DNA of 64,000 nt from NCBI GenBank assembly GCA_038329965.1, contig JBBQNN010000009.1:1-64000 (forward strand), written 5' to 3'. The notes below the pieces were generated by a model. It was not told the origin of the DNA, ran no database searches, and saw nothing but the letters and a program-made list of their open reading frames with translations. Positions 33,761 to 42,947 of the stretch are shown here, piece after piece. The translations under genes were made by a program, and so were the position numbers. The stretch comes from QHCA01 sp003244095. Lineage in GTDB: Bacteria > Actinomycetota > Actinomycetes > Mycobacteriales > QHCA01. How positions within the stretch are numbered: the first letter of the stretch is position 1; every line of letters begins with the position of its first letter.

Positions 33761-35185
33761 GTGCGCCGAGTTTCCACCACCGCCATGCTGTCCGTCCTTG
33801 CCGTGCCCGTTCTGCTGGCGATTCCGGTCACGACGTTGCCGTCGCCGAAGGCGCACCCGGTCAAGCCGAGCGAGCAGCTGGTCACCCTCGGCAGCTTCGA
33901 CCGGCCGGCAGCGGGCGTATTGGCCAGTGCCAAGCAGGGCATCGTCGGCAGCGTGCCTACGCTGAGCGTCCGTGAGGAGGCCACCCACAGCTACTCCGCC
34001 GTCGCCGTCACCTGGGCGGCCGACAAGGGCCTCGGCCCGGTGACAGCGCAGGTACGCGGCAAGCAGGGCAGCAGGTGGACCGAGTGGCACACGGCAGAAG
34101 CCGACGACCAGAGCCCGCCGGCGCGAGGTGAGAAGCGGCTGGGCAGCGAGCTGGTCTGGCTCGGCCCGAGCCAGGGCGTCGACGTCTCCGTGACCAGCGC
34201 CAGCGGCAGGTCCCCGAGGGATGTCGCCGTGCGGCTGATCGACCCCGGTACGTCGGCCGCCGACGCCAGCCCCGGTGGCCGGCAACCCCGCGCGAAGGCC
34301 AACGCCGACCCGACCCGGCCGACGATTTATGCCCGCGACCAATGGGGTGCCGACGAGAGCATCATGACCTGGCCGCCGGAGTACAACTCCACGATCAAGG
34401 CCGGCTTCCTGCACCACACGGTCCAGGCGACGAGCTACACCCCGGCTCAGGTGCCGGCGATGATCCGGGCCGACTACCAGTACCACGCGGTCGGGCGTGG
34501 CTGGGGCGACATCGGCTACAACTTCCTGGTCGACTACTTCGGCCGCATCTGGCAGGGGCGGGCCGGCAACGTCGCCCTCGCCGCCGTCGGGGCGCACACC
34601 GGCGGCTTCAACACCGACACCTTCGGCATCGCGATGATCGGCGACTACTCGCGCTACTACGCCCCCGCCGCAGTCCAGACCTCCGTCGCGAAGATGTTCG
34701 CCTGGAAGCTGGCGATGTACGGCCGGTCGCCGTACGGCACCGCCGTGCTCACCTCCACCGGCGGTGGCACCAGCCGCTATCCGGCCGGCACGGTGGTCTC
34801 CAAGCCCGTGGTCATGGGACACCTCGACGTCGGCGCGACGGCCTGTCCGGGGCGGTACGGCTATGCCGCCCTGCCCTACATCCGCTCGCTGACCGCGAAG
34901 CTCATGGTCACCGGTGCCACCGACGGCGGCCCCACCGGCCCGTGGCCGCTCACCGGTGACCAGATCTTCGCCTACTCCGGCGGGCCACGCGTGATCAACG
35001 GCTCGGATGCGCAGGCGGCCTATCGCCCCTACATCGCCGCGATCCAGCGGGAGGTCGTGGTGGCGCAGACCAGCCGGTACGACTCCGCAACCGTCAACGG
35101 CGTGTCCCGCTGGCAGGGCCTGGTCGGGCTGCCACGGACCGGCGTCGTCGACAGCACCACGTGGCAGACGATGACGGTCCGATGA
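33761..35185 (+). CDS. Secreted N-acetylmuramoyl-L-alanine amidase (PGRP-like)
   Basis: 474-aa exported peptidoglycan amidase. It starts with a signal peptide (MRRVSTTAMLSVLAVPVLLA). Residues about 185-375 form an amidase_2/PGRP domain: zinc His in GFLHHTVQA, substrate loop GDIGYNFLVDYFGRIWQGR, and the later zinc His in MGHLDVGATACPGRYG. The last 87 residues are a peptidoglycan-binding-like module shared with the next gene. GTG start after GGGAG at seven bases. The stop overlaps the ATG of the SpoIID-like gene, so both are made together, probably at the cell wall. Confidence 0.88.
   Translation: MRRVSTTAMLSVLAVPVLLAIPVTTLPSPKAHPVKPSEQLVTLGSFDRPAAGVLASAKQGIVGSVPTLSVREEATHSYSAVAVTWAADKGLGPVTAQVRGKQGSRWTEWHTAEADDQSPPARGEKRLGSELVWLGPSQGVDVSVTSASGRSPRDVAVRLIDPGTSAADASPGGRQPRAKANADPTRPTIYARDQWGADESIMTWPPEYNSTIKAGFLHHTVQATSYTPAQVPAMIRADYQYHAVGRGWGDIGYNFLVDYFGRIWQGRAGNVALAAVGAHTGGFNTDTFGIAMIGDYSRYYAPAAVQTSVAKMFAWKLAMYGRSPYGTAVLTSTGGGTSRYPAGTVVSKPVVMGHLDVGATACPGRYGYAALPYIRSLTAKLMVTGATDGGPTGPWPLTGDQIFAYSGGPRVINGSDAQAAYRPYIAAIQREVVVAQTSRYDSATVNGVSRWQGLVGLPRTGVVDSTTWQTMTVR
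34922..35185 (+). repeat. 264-bp module repeat, copy 1
   Basis: Codes the last 87 residues of the amidase (from DGGPTGPWPLTGDQIFAYSG to the stop). It matches 36427-36690 over the same length with about ten residue differences by eye. Confidence 0.85.
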
Positions 35186-36690
35186 AGCGGCTCCTTGCCG
35201 CAGTGCTCACCGCCGTGGCCGTCGTCGCCGTCAGCGTGGCCCTGGCCGGCCCCGCGGCGGCGGCGGACACGGTCACCGTGCCGTCATCGGGCAGCCTCGC
35301 CGTGACCGGCCACGGGTACGGACACGGGCACGGCATGTCGCAGTACGGCGCAAAGGGCGGGGCGATCCACGGTGCCACCGCTCCCCAGATCGTTGCGTTC
35401 TACTACCCGGGTACGACCGCCGCGACGCTCGCCAACACCAACGTCCGGGTGCAGCTCACCGCCAACGGCGGCCTGCCCGTCGCGGTGACGTCGCACGCGG
35501 CCCTGCAGGTGCGCGACGCCGTCACCGGCGGGCTCACGGCGCTGACGACGGCCTATCCGATGTGGCGGATCAGCTACTCGACCACCTACGGATACCTGCT
35601 GCAGTACCTGTCCGCCTCGGTCTGGCACACCCAGGCCACCTCGACGCACGGCATGGGCTTCGTCGGCGGCTACACCAACCGGCTCTTCCCGGCCTCGGCG
35701 TCGACCGTCAACTTCACGAACGTTCCGTCAACCGCCTACCGTGGCGAGCTCCGGCTGGTCTGGACCGGTGCGTCGCTGATCACCGTCAACTACGTTCTGA
35801 TGGACCTCTACCTGCGCAGCGTCGTGCCGCGCGAGAGCCCGGCGTCGTGGCCGGCGGCGGCGCTGCAGGCACAAGCCATCGCCGCCCGCTCGTACTCCGG
35901 CTACAAGCGGGCCACCGGCACGGCACGGGTCTACGACGTGTACGACACGACGGCCGACCAGGTCTACGGCGGCTACGTGCACTACGCCAACTGGGCGGCC
36001 ACCGGCGTGGGCCAGGAGGACAGCCGGACCGACGCCGCGGTGGCGGCCACGGCCAACCAGTTCCGGACCTACGGCGGCACGCCGATCTTCGCGCAGTTCA
36101 GTAGCTCCAACGGCGGGTTCAGCTCGGCCGGTTCGGTGCCCTACCTGCGGGCCGTGGCCGATCCGTGGGAGGTCTACTCCGCCAATCCGTACGCGACCTG
36201 GACGACCTCGGCGGCCGTCACCTCGCTGCGGTCGCTGGCCGGGCTCACGACGCTCACCCAGATGGTGCTCAACCGGGAGACGGCGAGCGGCGGGCATGTC
36301 ACCACGGTCGCCTTCACCGGCACGAACTCCGGCGGCCAGGCCGTGACCGTCACCCGGACCGGGGACAGCGTGCGCGGCTACTTCGGCTGGCGCAGCACGT
36401 ACTTCGGCTTCGACACCGGCTCGGGTGACGGCGGACCCACCGGCCCATGGCCTCTGACCGGCGACCAGATCTTCGCCTACTCGGGTGGCTCCCGGGTGAT
36501 CAACGGCTCCGATGCGCAGGCGCGCTACCGCCCGTACATCGCGGCCATCCAGCGCGAGGCCGCCGTACCACAGACCAGCCGGTACGATTCCGCGACGGTC
36601 AACGGCGTGGCGCGCTGGCAAGGGCTGGTCGGCCTGCCGAAGACGGGCGTCGTCGACGCCAAAACGTGGCAGGTCATGACCGTCCGCTAG
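35182..36690 (+). CDS. Secreted SpoIID/LytB-domain protein
   Basis: 502-aa exported protein. The signal peptide ends at AGPAAAAD. Residues about 30-430 form a SpoIID/LytB-type domain: GYGHGHGMSQYGAKGG, VVPRESPASWPAAALQAQAI and FSSSNGGFSSAG are its hallmark segments. SpoIID enzymes are lytic transglycosylases in spore formers; in actinobacteria such proteins are linked to cell-wall remodelling. The C-terminal 87 aa copy the module of the preceding amidase. Start ATG overlaps that gene's stop. Confidence 0.88.
   Translation: MKRLLAAVLTAVAVVAVSVALAGPAAAADTVTVPSSGSLAVTGHGYGHGHGMSQYGAKGGAIHGATAPQIVAFYYPGTTAATLANTNVRVQLTANGGLPVAVTSHAALQVRDAVTGGLTALTTAYPMWRISYSTTYGYLLQYLSASVWHTQATSTHGMGFVGGYTNRLFPASASTVNFTNVPSTAYRGELRLVWTGASLITVNYVLMDLYLRSVVPRESPASWPAAALQAQAIAARSYSGYKRATGTARVYDVYDTTADQVYGGYVHYANWAATGVGQEDSRTDAAVAATANQFRTYGGTPIFAQFSSSNGGFSSAGSVPYLRAVADPWEVYSANPYATWTTSAAVTSLRSLAGLTTLTQMVLNRETASGGHVTTVAFTGTNSGGQAVTVTRTGDSVRGYFGWRSTYFGFDTGSGDGGPTGPWPLTGDQIFAYSGGSRVINGSDAQARYRPYIAAIQREAAVPQTSRYDSATVNGVARWQGLVGLPKTGVVDAKTWQVMTVR
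36427..36690 (+). repeat. 264-bp module repeat, copy 2
   Basis: Codes the C-terminal 87 residues of the SpoIID-like protein, in register with copy 1 and ending at the stop codon in both genes. Confidence 0.85.
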
Positions 36691-36832
36691 CAGTCCGTTC
36701 CGCTACGTACGACCACGTGATCTTCCGGCCGGTCGGTGTCAGCCCGGGCCGCGTCGGGCGTAGTGTGAGCCTGAGCGCACCGGCAACACCACGATCGAGG
36801 AGCCCACACTGTCCGGCGGTACTTCGCCCCGC

Positions 36833-37951
36833 GTGCTGATCGACGCGACGGCCGTTCCCGCCGACCGTGGAGGTGTGGGCCGCTACATCGACGGCCTGCT
36901 CACCGCCCTGTGCCGGACCAGCGCCGACATCACCGTCGTCTGCCAGCGCTCCGACGCCGAGCGCTACGGCCGGCTGGCTCCCGGCATCGAGGTGGTCGCC
37001 GGCCCGGCCACGATCGCCCACCGGCCGGCCCGGCTGGCCTGGGAACAGACCGGCCTGCCGCTGCTCGCGCAGCACGTCAACGCCGACGTCATCCACTCCC
37101 CGCACTATTCGGTGCCCCTGCGCTCCGGGCGTCCGGTCGTGGTCACCATCCACGACGCGAGCTTCTTCACCGAGCCGGACCACTACGCCACGGCCAAGGG
37201 TGCGTTCTACCGGTCGGCGATCCGTACGTCCCTGCGCCGGGCCAAGCGCACCGTCGTGCCCTCCAAGGCCACCCGCGACGAGCTGGTCCGGTTGCTGGAA
37301 GCCGACGCCACCCGCATCGACGTGGCCTATCACGGCGTCGACCGTGACGTGTTCCACGTCCCCGACGGCGACGAGAAGCTGCGCGTCAAGGCTCGCCTCG
37401 GGCTGCCCGGCACCGAATACGTCGCCTTCCTCGGGGCCCTGGAGCCGCGCAAGAACGTCCCCAACCTCATCCGGGGCTGGATCCTCACGGTGCGCGACCG
37501 CGAGGATCCACCCGCCCTGGTGCTGGCCGGGGGCGCCGGGCACGACGACGAGATCGACGCGGTCGCCGCCGAGGTACCGCCCAACCTGCGCCTGCTGCGC
37601 CCTGGCTACCTGCGCATCCGCGACCTGCCGGGCTACCTCGGGGGTGCGCTCCTGTGCGCCTATCCCAGCCACGGCGAAGGCTTCGGGCTGCCGGTGCTCG
37701 AGGCGATGGCGTGCGGCACCGCCGTACTCACGACTCCACGACTGTCGCTGCCCGAGGTGGGCGGGGAGGCCGTCGCCTACACGGGCGAGGACCCCGAGTC
37801 GATCGCGACCGAGTTGGCCGCGCTGCTCGACGACCCAACCCGGCGGGAGGCCCTGGCGGCCGCCGGCCTGGCCCGCTCCGCCGAGTTCACCTGGGAGCAG
37901 TCGGCCGAGGCGCACCTGGCCAGCTACGCGCGCGCTGCCGCCGAGGCCTGA
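36833..37951 (+). CDS. GT4-family glycosyltransferase
   Basis: 372-aa retaining glycosyltransferase, two Rossmann-like halves. ADRGGVGRYIDGLL is the N-terminal glycine loop, FLGALEPRKNVPNLI opens the C-terminal half, and SHGEGFGLPVLEAMACGTAV is the nucleotide-sugar EX7E region. With manC directly downstream (6-base gap), GDP-mannose is the likely donor (inference). The GTG at 36833 is conventional. A CTG at 36809, seven bases after GAGGAG, would add MSGGTSPR and may be the true start. Confidence 0.88.
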   Translation: MLIDATAVPADRGGVGRYIDGLLTALCRTSADITVVCQRSDAERYGRLAPGIEVVAGPATIAHRPARLAWEQTGLPLLAQHVNADVIHSPHYSVPLRSGRPVVVTIHDASFFTEPDHYATAKGAFYRSAIRTSLRRAKRTVVPSKATRDELVRLLEADATRIDVAYHGVDRDVFHVPDGDEKLRVKARLGLPGTEYVAFLGALEPRKNVPNLIRGWILTVRDREDPPALVLAGGAGHDDEIDAVAAEVPPNLRLLRPGYLRIRDLPGYLGGALLCAYPSHGEGFGLPVLEAMACGTAVLTTPRLSLPEVGGEAVAYTGEDPESIATELAALLDDPTRREALAAAGLARSAEFTWEQSAEAHLASYARAAAEA

Positions 37952-37957
37952 GCCCGG

Positions 37958-39040
37958 ATGTACGCGGTCATCCCGGCCGGGGGCAGCGGGACCCGGCTGT
38001 GGCCCCTGTCGCGTGCGGCCGACCCGAAGTTCCTGCACGACCTGACCGGCGAGGGCATGACGCTGCTCCAGGCCACCTACGACCGGCTGGTCCCCCTCTC
38101 CGGCCCCGACCGCACGTACGTGGTCACCGGCGGCACGCACGCGGCCGCCGTCGCCCGGCAGCTGCCCGCGCTGCCGGCCGGCCAGCTGCTGGTCGAGCCC
38201 GCGCCACGCGACTCGGCCCCGGCCATCGGGCTGGCGGCGGCCCTGATCGCCCGGCGCGACCCGGGGGCGGTCATGGGCTCGTTCGCCGCCGACCACCTGG
38301 TGCGCGACCGGCCGGCGTTCCAGGCCAGCGTCCGGGCAGCGGCCGAGGCCGCCCAGCAGGGCTACCTGACGACGATCGGCATCGCGCCGACCGGGCCGGA
38401 GACCGGCTACGGGTACCTGCGGCTGGGCCGGCCGGTGGCCGGCGGTACGGCGTACCTGCTGGAGGAGTTCAAGGAGAAGCCGTCGCGGGCGGTGGCCGAG
38501 GCCTACCTGGCCGGCGGGGGCTACCTGTGGAACGCGTCGATGTTCCTGTGGCGGGTCGACGCCTTCCTCGCTGAGTTGCTGCAGCAGCAGCCGGCGCTGC
38601 ATGCCGGGCTGGCCCGGGTCGCCGACGCGTGGGGCGGCCCCGACCAGGACGCGACCCTCGGCGCGATCTGGCCCACGCTGCCCAAGGTGTCGGTCGACTA
38701 CGCGGTCATGGAGGGGGCGGCCGCCCGCGGTCGGGTGGCGACGGTGCCCGGAGACTTCGGCTGGCACGACATCGGCGACTGGGACACTGTCGGCGTCGTC
38801 CTGCCGGCGCGGGCAGACGGCAACATCGTGCTCGGGCCGGCCGGTCACCATCTCGCGGTCGACACGCACGACACCGTCGTGGCGGCGCTGTCCGGCCGGC
38901 TGGTCGCGACCCTGGGTGTCAGCGGCCTGGTCGTGGTCGACACCGATGATGCCGTGCTGGTCTGCCCGCGCGAGCGCGCCCAGGACGTCCGGCATCTCGT
39001 GGCGGCCCTCAAGGGGGGTGGCCGTGGCGATCTCGGCTGA
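37958..39040 (+). CDS. manC: Mannose-1-phosphate guanylyltransferase
   Basis: 360-aa enzyme making GDP-mannose from mannose-1-phosphate and GTP. VIPAGGSGTRLWPLSR is the nucleotidyltransferase signature, FAADHLVRD holds the metal Asp, YLLEEFKEKPS is the substrate segment and NASMFLWRVDAFLAEL the conserved helix. The short form lacks the phosphomannose-isomerase domain. It works with manB (52.4 kb) and the neighbouring glycosyltransferase in mannosylated envelope glycans. Its end overlaps the next gene by 17 bases. Confidence 0.93.
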   Translation: MYAVIPAGGSGTRLWPLSRAADPKFLHDLTGEGMTLLQATYDRLVPLSGPDRTYVVTGGTHAAAVARQLPALPAGQLLVEPAPRDSAPAIGLAAALIARRDPGAVMGSFAADHLVRDRPAFQASVRAAAEAAQQGYLTTIGIAPTGPETGYGYLRLGRPVAGGTAYLLEEFKEKPSRAVAEAYLAGGGYLWNASMFLWRVDAFLAELLQQQPALHAGLARVADAWGGPDQDATLGAIWPTLPKVSVDYAVMEGAAARGRVATVPGDFGWHDIGDWDTVGVVLPARADGNIVLGPAGHHLAVDTHDTVVAALSGRLVATLGVSGLVVVDTDDAVLVCPRERAQDVRHLVAALKGGGRGDLG

Positions 39041-39965
39041 GCCGGCCCAGTCCACCGACCCCCCCGTTGCCGCGCGGACCTGGCGGCCGATCCGGCCGCT
39101 CGACCTGGTCCGGACCCTCGCCCCGCTGCAGCGTGGCGGCGCCGACCCGACCCACCGGGTGGTCGACCGCAACGTCTGGCACACGGCGGCGACGCCGGAC
39201 GGGCCGGTGACGCTGCACCTGTCCGACCACGGGGGCGAGGTGCAGGCGATGGCCTGGGGCGCCGGCGCCCAGTGGGCCCTGGACGCCGTCCCCGACCTGC
39301 TGGGCACGAGGGACGACGCCACCGACTTCCGGCCCCGCCATCCGCTGCTGCGCAGCGTGCACCGGCAGCATCCGGGCTTGCGGTTGTGCCGGACCGGCCT
39401 GGTATTCGCCCAGGTGGTGCCCGCGGTGCTCGAGCAGAAGGTGACCGGCCTCGAGTCCCGGCGATCCTGGCGCGAGTTGCTGCTGCGCTTCGGCGGGCCG
39501 GCACCGGGGCCGGCGCCGTCGGGCATGCGGGTCCTCCCGGGCCCGCGGACGTGGCTCGACCTGCCCGACTGGGAGTGGCACCGGGCCGGGGTCGACCTGA
39601 CCCGGCGCCGGGCGATCCGGGCCGCCGCGACGGTGGCCACCCGGCTCGACGAGTGCGGCGGGCTGCCCCCTGAGCAGGCGGTACGCCGGCTGCGATCGGT
39701 GCCGGGCATCGGCCCCTGGACCACCGCCGAGGTGGCCCAGCGCTCGCTCGGCGCCGCGGATGCGGTATCCGTCGGCGACTACAACATCCCCTCCCTGGTG
39801 GGCTTGGCGCTCACCGGCGTCCCGGTGGACGATCCCGGGATGCTGGGCCTGCTGGAGGAGTACCGGCCGCACCGGCACCGCGTCGTCCGGCTGATCGAGA
39901 TCTCCGGTGTGCGTCCGCCGCGGTACGGCCCCCGCGCCACGATCCGCGACTACCGCCGGGTATGA
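39024..39965 (+). CDS. AlkA-like DNA-3-methyladenine glycosylase
   Basis: 313-aa base-excision enzyme of the HhH-GPD superfamily. The helix-hairpin-helix reads LRSVPGIGPWTTAEVAQRSL and the catalytic Asp252 lies in SVGDYNIPSL. The segment FAQVVPAVLEQKVTG begins the helical domain. The upstream part (about 120 aa) corresponds to the AlkA-type N-domain. GTG 39024 is favoured by a G-rich site seven bases upstream; GTG 39018 is also possible. It overlaps manC, so it is probably co-transcribed. Confidence 0.88.
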   Translation: MAISAEPAQSTDPPVAARTWRPIRPLDLVRTLAPLQRGGADPTHRVVDRNVWHTAATPDGPVTLHLSDHGGEVQAMAWGAGAQWALDAVPDLLGTRDDATDFRPRHPLLRSVHRQHPGLRLCRTGLVFAQVVPAVLEQKVTGLESRRSWRELLLRFGGPAPGPAPSGMRVLPGPRTWLDLPDWEWHRAGVDLTRRRAIRAAATVATRLDECGGLPPEQAVRRLRSVPGIGPWTTAEVAQRSLGAADAVSVGDYNIPSLVGLALTGVPVDDPGMLGLLEEYRPHRHRVVRLIEISGVRPPRYGPRATIRDYRRV

Positions 39966-40083
39966 ACTCCGGCGGGCTCCGCGTAGCCAGTCGAGGGGGC
40001 TGTGCCAGCCGCGGGACTACTCACCTGAGGCTGAATAGTCCTGGTCAGCCCTGGGCACTCCTGCCGAAGCGGGCACCGCGCGT

Positions 40084-40089
40084 TACCGT
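40084..40089 (+). promoter_or_regulatory. -10 box of leaderless 40097 gene
   Basis: TACCGT ends seven bases before the ATG at 40097. Confidence 0.5.
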
Positions 40090-40096
40090 GGTGTAG

Positions 40097-40471
40097 ATGG
40101 ACGAGAACCGGGCCCGGCGGGTCGTCGATGCGCTGCGGGCCCGGGGCGTCGATGCGGGCATGGCCAAGGCGGGGGTTTACCAGTTCGGCGTGACCGTGGC
40201 GCTGCCGGACGGCCGCGAGGCGATCTGGGATACCGACGGCGCGGCCGGCCTGGAGGCCTCGGTGATGCGCGATGGCATGCTCGTCGGCCTGGTGCCGCTG
40301 ATCGACGCCTCGGAGCAGTACACCGAGGAGCAGGTCGTCGACGCGATCGTCAAGACCGACTACGACCAGCCGGTCGCCCGGCAACGCTCCGTGGCGCCGC
40401 CCGCGCCCCCTGCCCTGCCACCCAAGGGCGGCGTCTTCCGCCGATTCTTCGACGGCTTCCGCTACCGCTAG
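40097..40471 (+). CDS. Conserved-looking hypothetical protein
   Basis: 124 aa. The first 95 residues look like a compact alpha-beta domain (MDENRARRVVDALRARGVDA; VYQFGVTVALPDGREAIWDT). A Pro-rich linker (APPAPPALPPK) follows, then a basic-aromatic end FRRFFDGFRYR that could bind membrane or a partner. Strong G/C third-position bias supports coding. No family recognised. Its 3' end converges on fbiB. Confidence 0.7.
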   Translation: MDENRARRVVDALRARGVDAGMAKAGVYQFGVTVALPDGREAIWDTDGAAGLEASVMRDGMLVGLVPLIDASEQYTEEQVVDAIVKTDYDQPVARQRSVAPPAPPALPPKGGVFRRFFDGFRYR

Positions 40472-40493
40472 TCCACGTCGGCGGCTGCCCATC

Positions 40494-40571
40494 GTGATCA
40501 TGAAAGTTGTGACGGGTTGGACTATCTTGTCCCTTTCGCCTGGGGCGGGACGGCCGCTACCGATTGATCAC
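40494..40571. repeat. Intergenic inverted repeat with GTGATCA arms
   Basis: GTGATCA (40494-40500) and TGATCAC (40565-40571) flank 64 bases between two convergent genes. The left arm is extended as CGTGATCATGAAA, similar to the arm at 12915. Possible terminator or REP-like element. Confidence 0.45.
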
Positions 40572-40592
40572 CGCAGGGAGGAGACCCCCGGG

Positions 40593-41906
40593 TCAGCGCC
40601 TGAGCACGAACCCTGCCGCGTCACGCGGCGGGCGGTCCTTCGGCTGCTCCGCCGGGTGGCCGATCGCCACGGCACCCATCGGCTCCCAGTCGGGCGCCAG
40701 GTCCAGCGCGCGGCGGACGACGTCGGGGCAGAACAGCGTGGAGGACACCCAGCAGGAGCCCAGCCCTTCGGCCACCAGTGCGACGAGGAAGTTCTCGACC
40801 CCGGCCCCCATCGCGACGTCGAACATCGCGCGTTCGGCCCCGGCCCGACGCGGGTCCGGATAGTCGTGCGCCGCGGTCCGGACCAGGCAGGGAACGACGA
40901 GGTACGGCGCCGCCCGCAGCAGGTCGCCGCGGTGCAGCCGCCGCTCGATGGCGGCGTCGGCGAACCCGTCACCGCGCAGGTCGGCCGCCCACTGCGCGGC
41001 CATCGCGTCGAGCAGGCGGGCACGGACCTCGCCGGACTCGACCATGACGAAGCGCCACGGCTGGCTGTGGTGCGGCGCGGGCGCGGTGATCGCGGCGGCC
41101 ACCGCCCGCAGCACCGTCTCCGGGTCGACCGGCTGGCCGGTGAAGCTGCGCACCGAACGTCGCGCGGTCACGGCCGAACGCATCGCCTCGGCCGAACCCA
41201 GTCGGAAGAGATCGTCGGCGGCCGGTCGCACCAACGGCGTCGACCCGGCCGGGTCATCCACAGTGGACAGCCCGCGGACGACGGCGACCGGCACGCCGTC
41301 GAGCTTGCCCATGACCAGCTCGGCCGCTGCGGCGACCTCGTCGGCCTCCGCGATCTCGGTGACGGCCAGCTCGTTGCCGTGCGCGTCGATCGACCCGCGG
41401 TGGTCGCGCACGGCGGTCAGGCCGGCGACGCCGATCGCGACATCTGTCTGGCCGGTCCGCCACGGCCGGCCCATCGTGTCGCTGACGACCACCGCGACAT
41501 CGACGCCGAGGGTGATCAGCAGCCCGTCGCGGATCCGCCGGGCCGACGCGTCCGGGTCCACGGGCAGCAGCGCCAACTCGTCGGTGGCGACGTTGGACTC
41601 GTCGACCCCCGCGGCGGCGAGAACCAGGCCGTGGTGGGTCTCCACGATCCGGGTACGGCCCCGCACGGCCACCACCCGCGCGGTCTCGTCGTCGATGATC
41701 TTCTGTCGGGCGGCCTCGCGTCCGACCGGGTCGGCCGGGGTGTTCACCAGCCGGCCCTCCGACTTGGACACGATCTTCGAAGTCACCACGACGATGTCAC
41801 CGTCGCGCAACCAGGACGCCCCGACGGTGACGATGGCGGTGAGATCGTCGCCCGGCCGCACCTCGGGCAGCCCGGGCACCCCGATGACCTCGATGCGCTC
41901 AGGCAC
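40593..41906 (-). CDS. fbiB: Bifunctional F420 gamma-glutamyl ligase/reductase
   Basis: 437-aa actinobacterial FbiB. The N-terminal ~245 aa are the CofE-type F420-0:L-glutamate ligase (ITLGVDVAVVVSDTMGRPWR; GLVLAAAGVDESNVA). The C-terminal part is an FMN nitroreductase-fold domain (RRSVRSFTGQPVDPE; APAPHHSQPWRFVMVE). It adds glutamates to F420-0 and reduces dehydro-F420-0. The ATG overlaps the end of fbiA by 8 bases: fbiAB operon. Confidence 0.96.
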   Translation of the reverse strand: MPERIEVIGVPGLPEVRPGDDLTAIVTVGASWLRDGDIVVVTSKIVSKSEGRLVNTPADPVGREAARQKIIDDETARVVAVRGRTRIVETHHGLVLAAAGVDESNVATDELALLPVDPDASARRIRDGLLITLGVDVAVVVSDTMGRPWRTGQTDVAIGVAGLTAVRDHRGSIDAHGNELAVTEIAEADEVAAAAELVMGKLDGVPVAVVRGLSTVDDPAGSTPLVRPAADDLFRLGSAEAMRSAVTARRSVRSFTGQPVDPETVLRAVAAAITAPAPHHSQPWRFVMVESGEVRARLLDAMAAQWAADLRGDGFADAAIERRLHRGDLLRAAPYLVVPCLVRTAAHDYPDPRRAGAERAMFDVAMGAGVENFLVALVAEGLGSCWVSSTLFCPDVVRRALDLAPDWEPMGAVAIGHPAEQPKDRPPRDAAGFVLRR

Positions 41907-42873
41907 CGGCCAGCTCCAGGGCGGCCCGGGCCATCGCGGCGCTGGCCGCCACGTCGGTCATCAACAGTGGCACTGCCCGCACGTCCACCCCGGGCACGCT
42001 CGCGCCGGCGTCGCGGGTGTCGACCAGCCAGCCGTCGAGCAGGCCACCTGCCTTTCGCGAGCCGTAGTGCCGGCCGACGGCCTCGGCCGATGTCTCGACC
42101 CCGATCACCGGCAGGCAGGCGTCGGCCATGCCGCGCACGGGTGCGCCGCCGACGATGGGCGACAGCCCGGCGACCGGCGCCGCCGCCGACCCGAGGGCCT
42201 CCCGGATACCCGGCACGGCCAGCACGATCCCGATGCTGACCACCGGATTGCTGGGCGCCAGCAGCACCGCGTCGGCCGCCGCGAGGGCGTCGAGCACCCC
42301 CGGTGCGGGCTTGGCATCCTCGGCTCCGACGGGTACGAAGGCGTGCGCGGGCAGTGCTGCGTGGTGGCGTACCCACCATTCCTGGAAGTGGATGGCGCGC
42401 CTTCCTTTTGCCGTGCTAATTGCCGTGTCGTTGGTCTCGGTGTCGACGACGACGTGGGTCTCGACCCGCTCGTCACTCATGGGCAGCAGCGCAACGCCGG
42501 GCTGCCAGCGCGCGCAGAGCGCCGCGGTGACCGCCGAGAGCGGGTAGCCGGCGTCGAGCATCCGGGTACGGACGAGGTGGGTGGCGATGTCGCGGTCGCC
42601 CAGGCCGAACCAGGTCGGCTCGGCGCCGTACGCCGCCAGCTCCTCCCGGACGAGGAACGACTCTTCGCGCCGGCCCCAGCCGCGCTCGGGGTCGATCCCG
42701 TCGCCGAGGGTGTACATGACGGTGTCGAGGTCGGGGCAGATACGCAGCCCGTGCATCGTGATGTCGTCGCCGGTGTTCACGATCGCCGTCACTTCGGCGT
42801 CCGGGAGGGCCGCGCGCACGCCGAGCAGGAAGCGCGCCCCGCCGATCCCCCCCGCCAGCACCACCACCCGCAT
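41899..42873 (-). CDS. fbiA: 2-phospho-L-lactate (phosphoenolpyruvyl) transferase
   Basis: 324-aa CofD/FbiA, joining the activated lactyl/enolpyruvyl group to FO to make (dehydro-)F420-0. MRVVVLAGGIGGARFLLG is the signature start; VNTGDDITMHGLRICPDLDT and LAPSNPVVSIGIVL are the metal and substrate loops. ATG 42873 begins the Rossmann strand. It heads the fbiAB pair; fbiC lies 5 kb away on the other strand. Confidence 0.96.
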   Translation of the reverse strand: MRVVVLAGGIGGARFLLGVRAALPDAEVTAIVNTGDDITMHGLRICPDLDTVMYTLGDGIDPERGWGRREESFLVREELAAYGAEPTWFGLGDRDIATHLVRTRMLDAGYPLSAVTAALCARWQPGVALLPMSDERVETHVVVDTETNDTAISTAKGRRAIHFQEWWVRHHAALPAHAFVPVGAEDAKPAPGVLDALAAADAVLLAPSNPVVSIGIVLAVPGIREALGSAAAPVAGLSPIVGGAPVRGMADACLPVIGVETSAEAVGRHYGSRKAGGLLDGWLVDTRDAGASVPGVDVRAVPLLMTDVAASAAMARAALELAGA

Positions 42874-42947
42874 AGGTGCAGTGTCCCAGCGGCGCCGGAG
42901 CAACCGTCGGCCGCACCCCCGATCCACCCCGAAAGGAGGCGCTCGAC

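Noticed and set aside
34922..36690. Insertion-sequence explanation for the 264-bp repeat
   Set aside because: Both copies are in frame, end at the stop codon and code a shared C-terminal module; no terminal repeats or transposase.
36674..39724. 1016-codon open frame on the minus strand opposite the glycosyltransferase and manC
   Set aside because: It is the antisense shadow of G/C-rich genes on the plus strand with clear family motifs; its own protein is Arg/Gly/Gln-rich with no domain.
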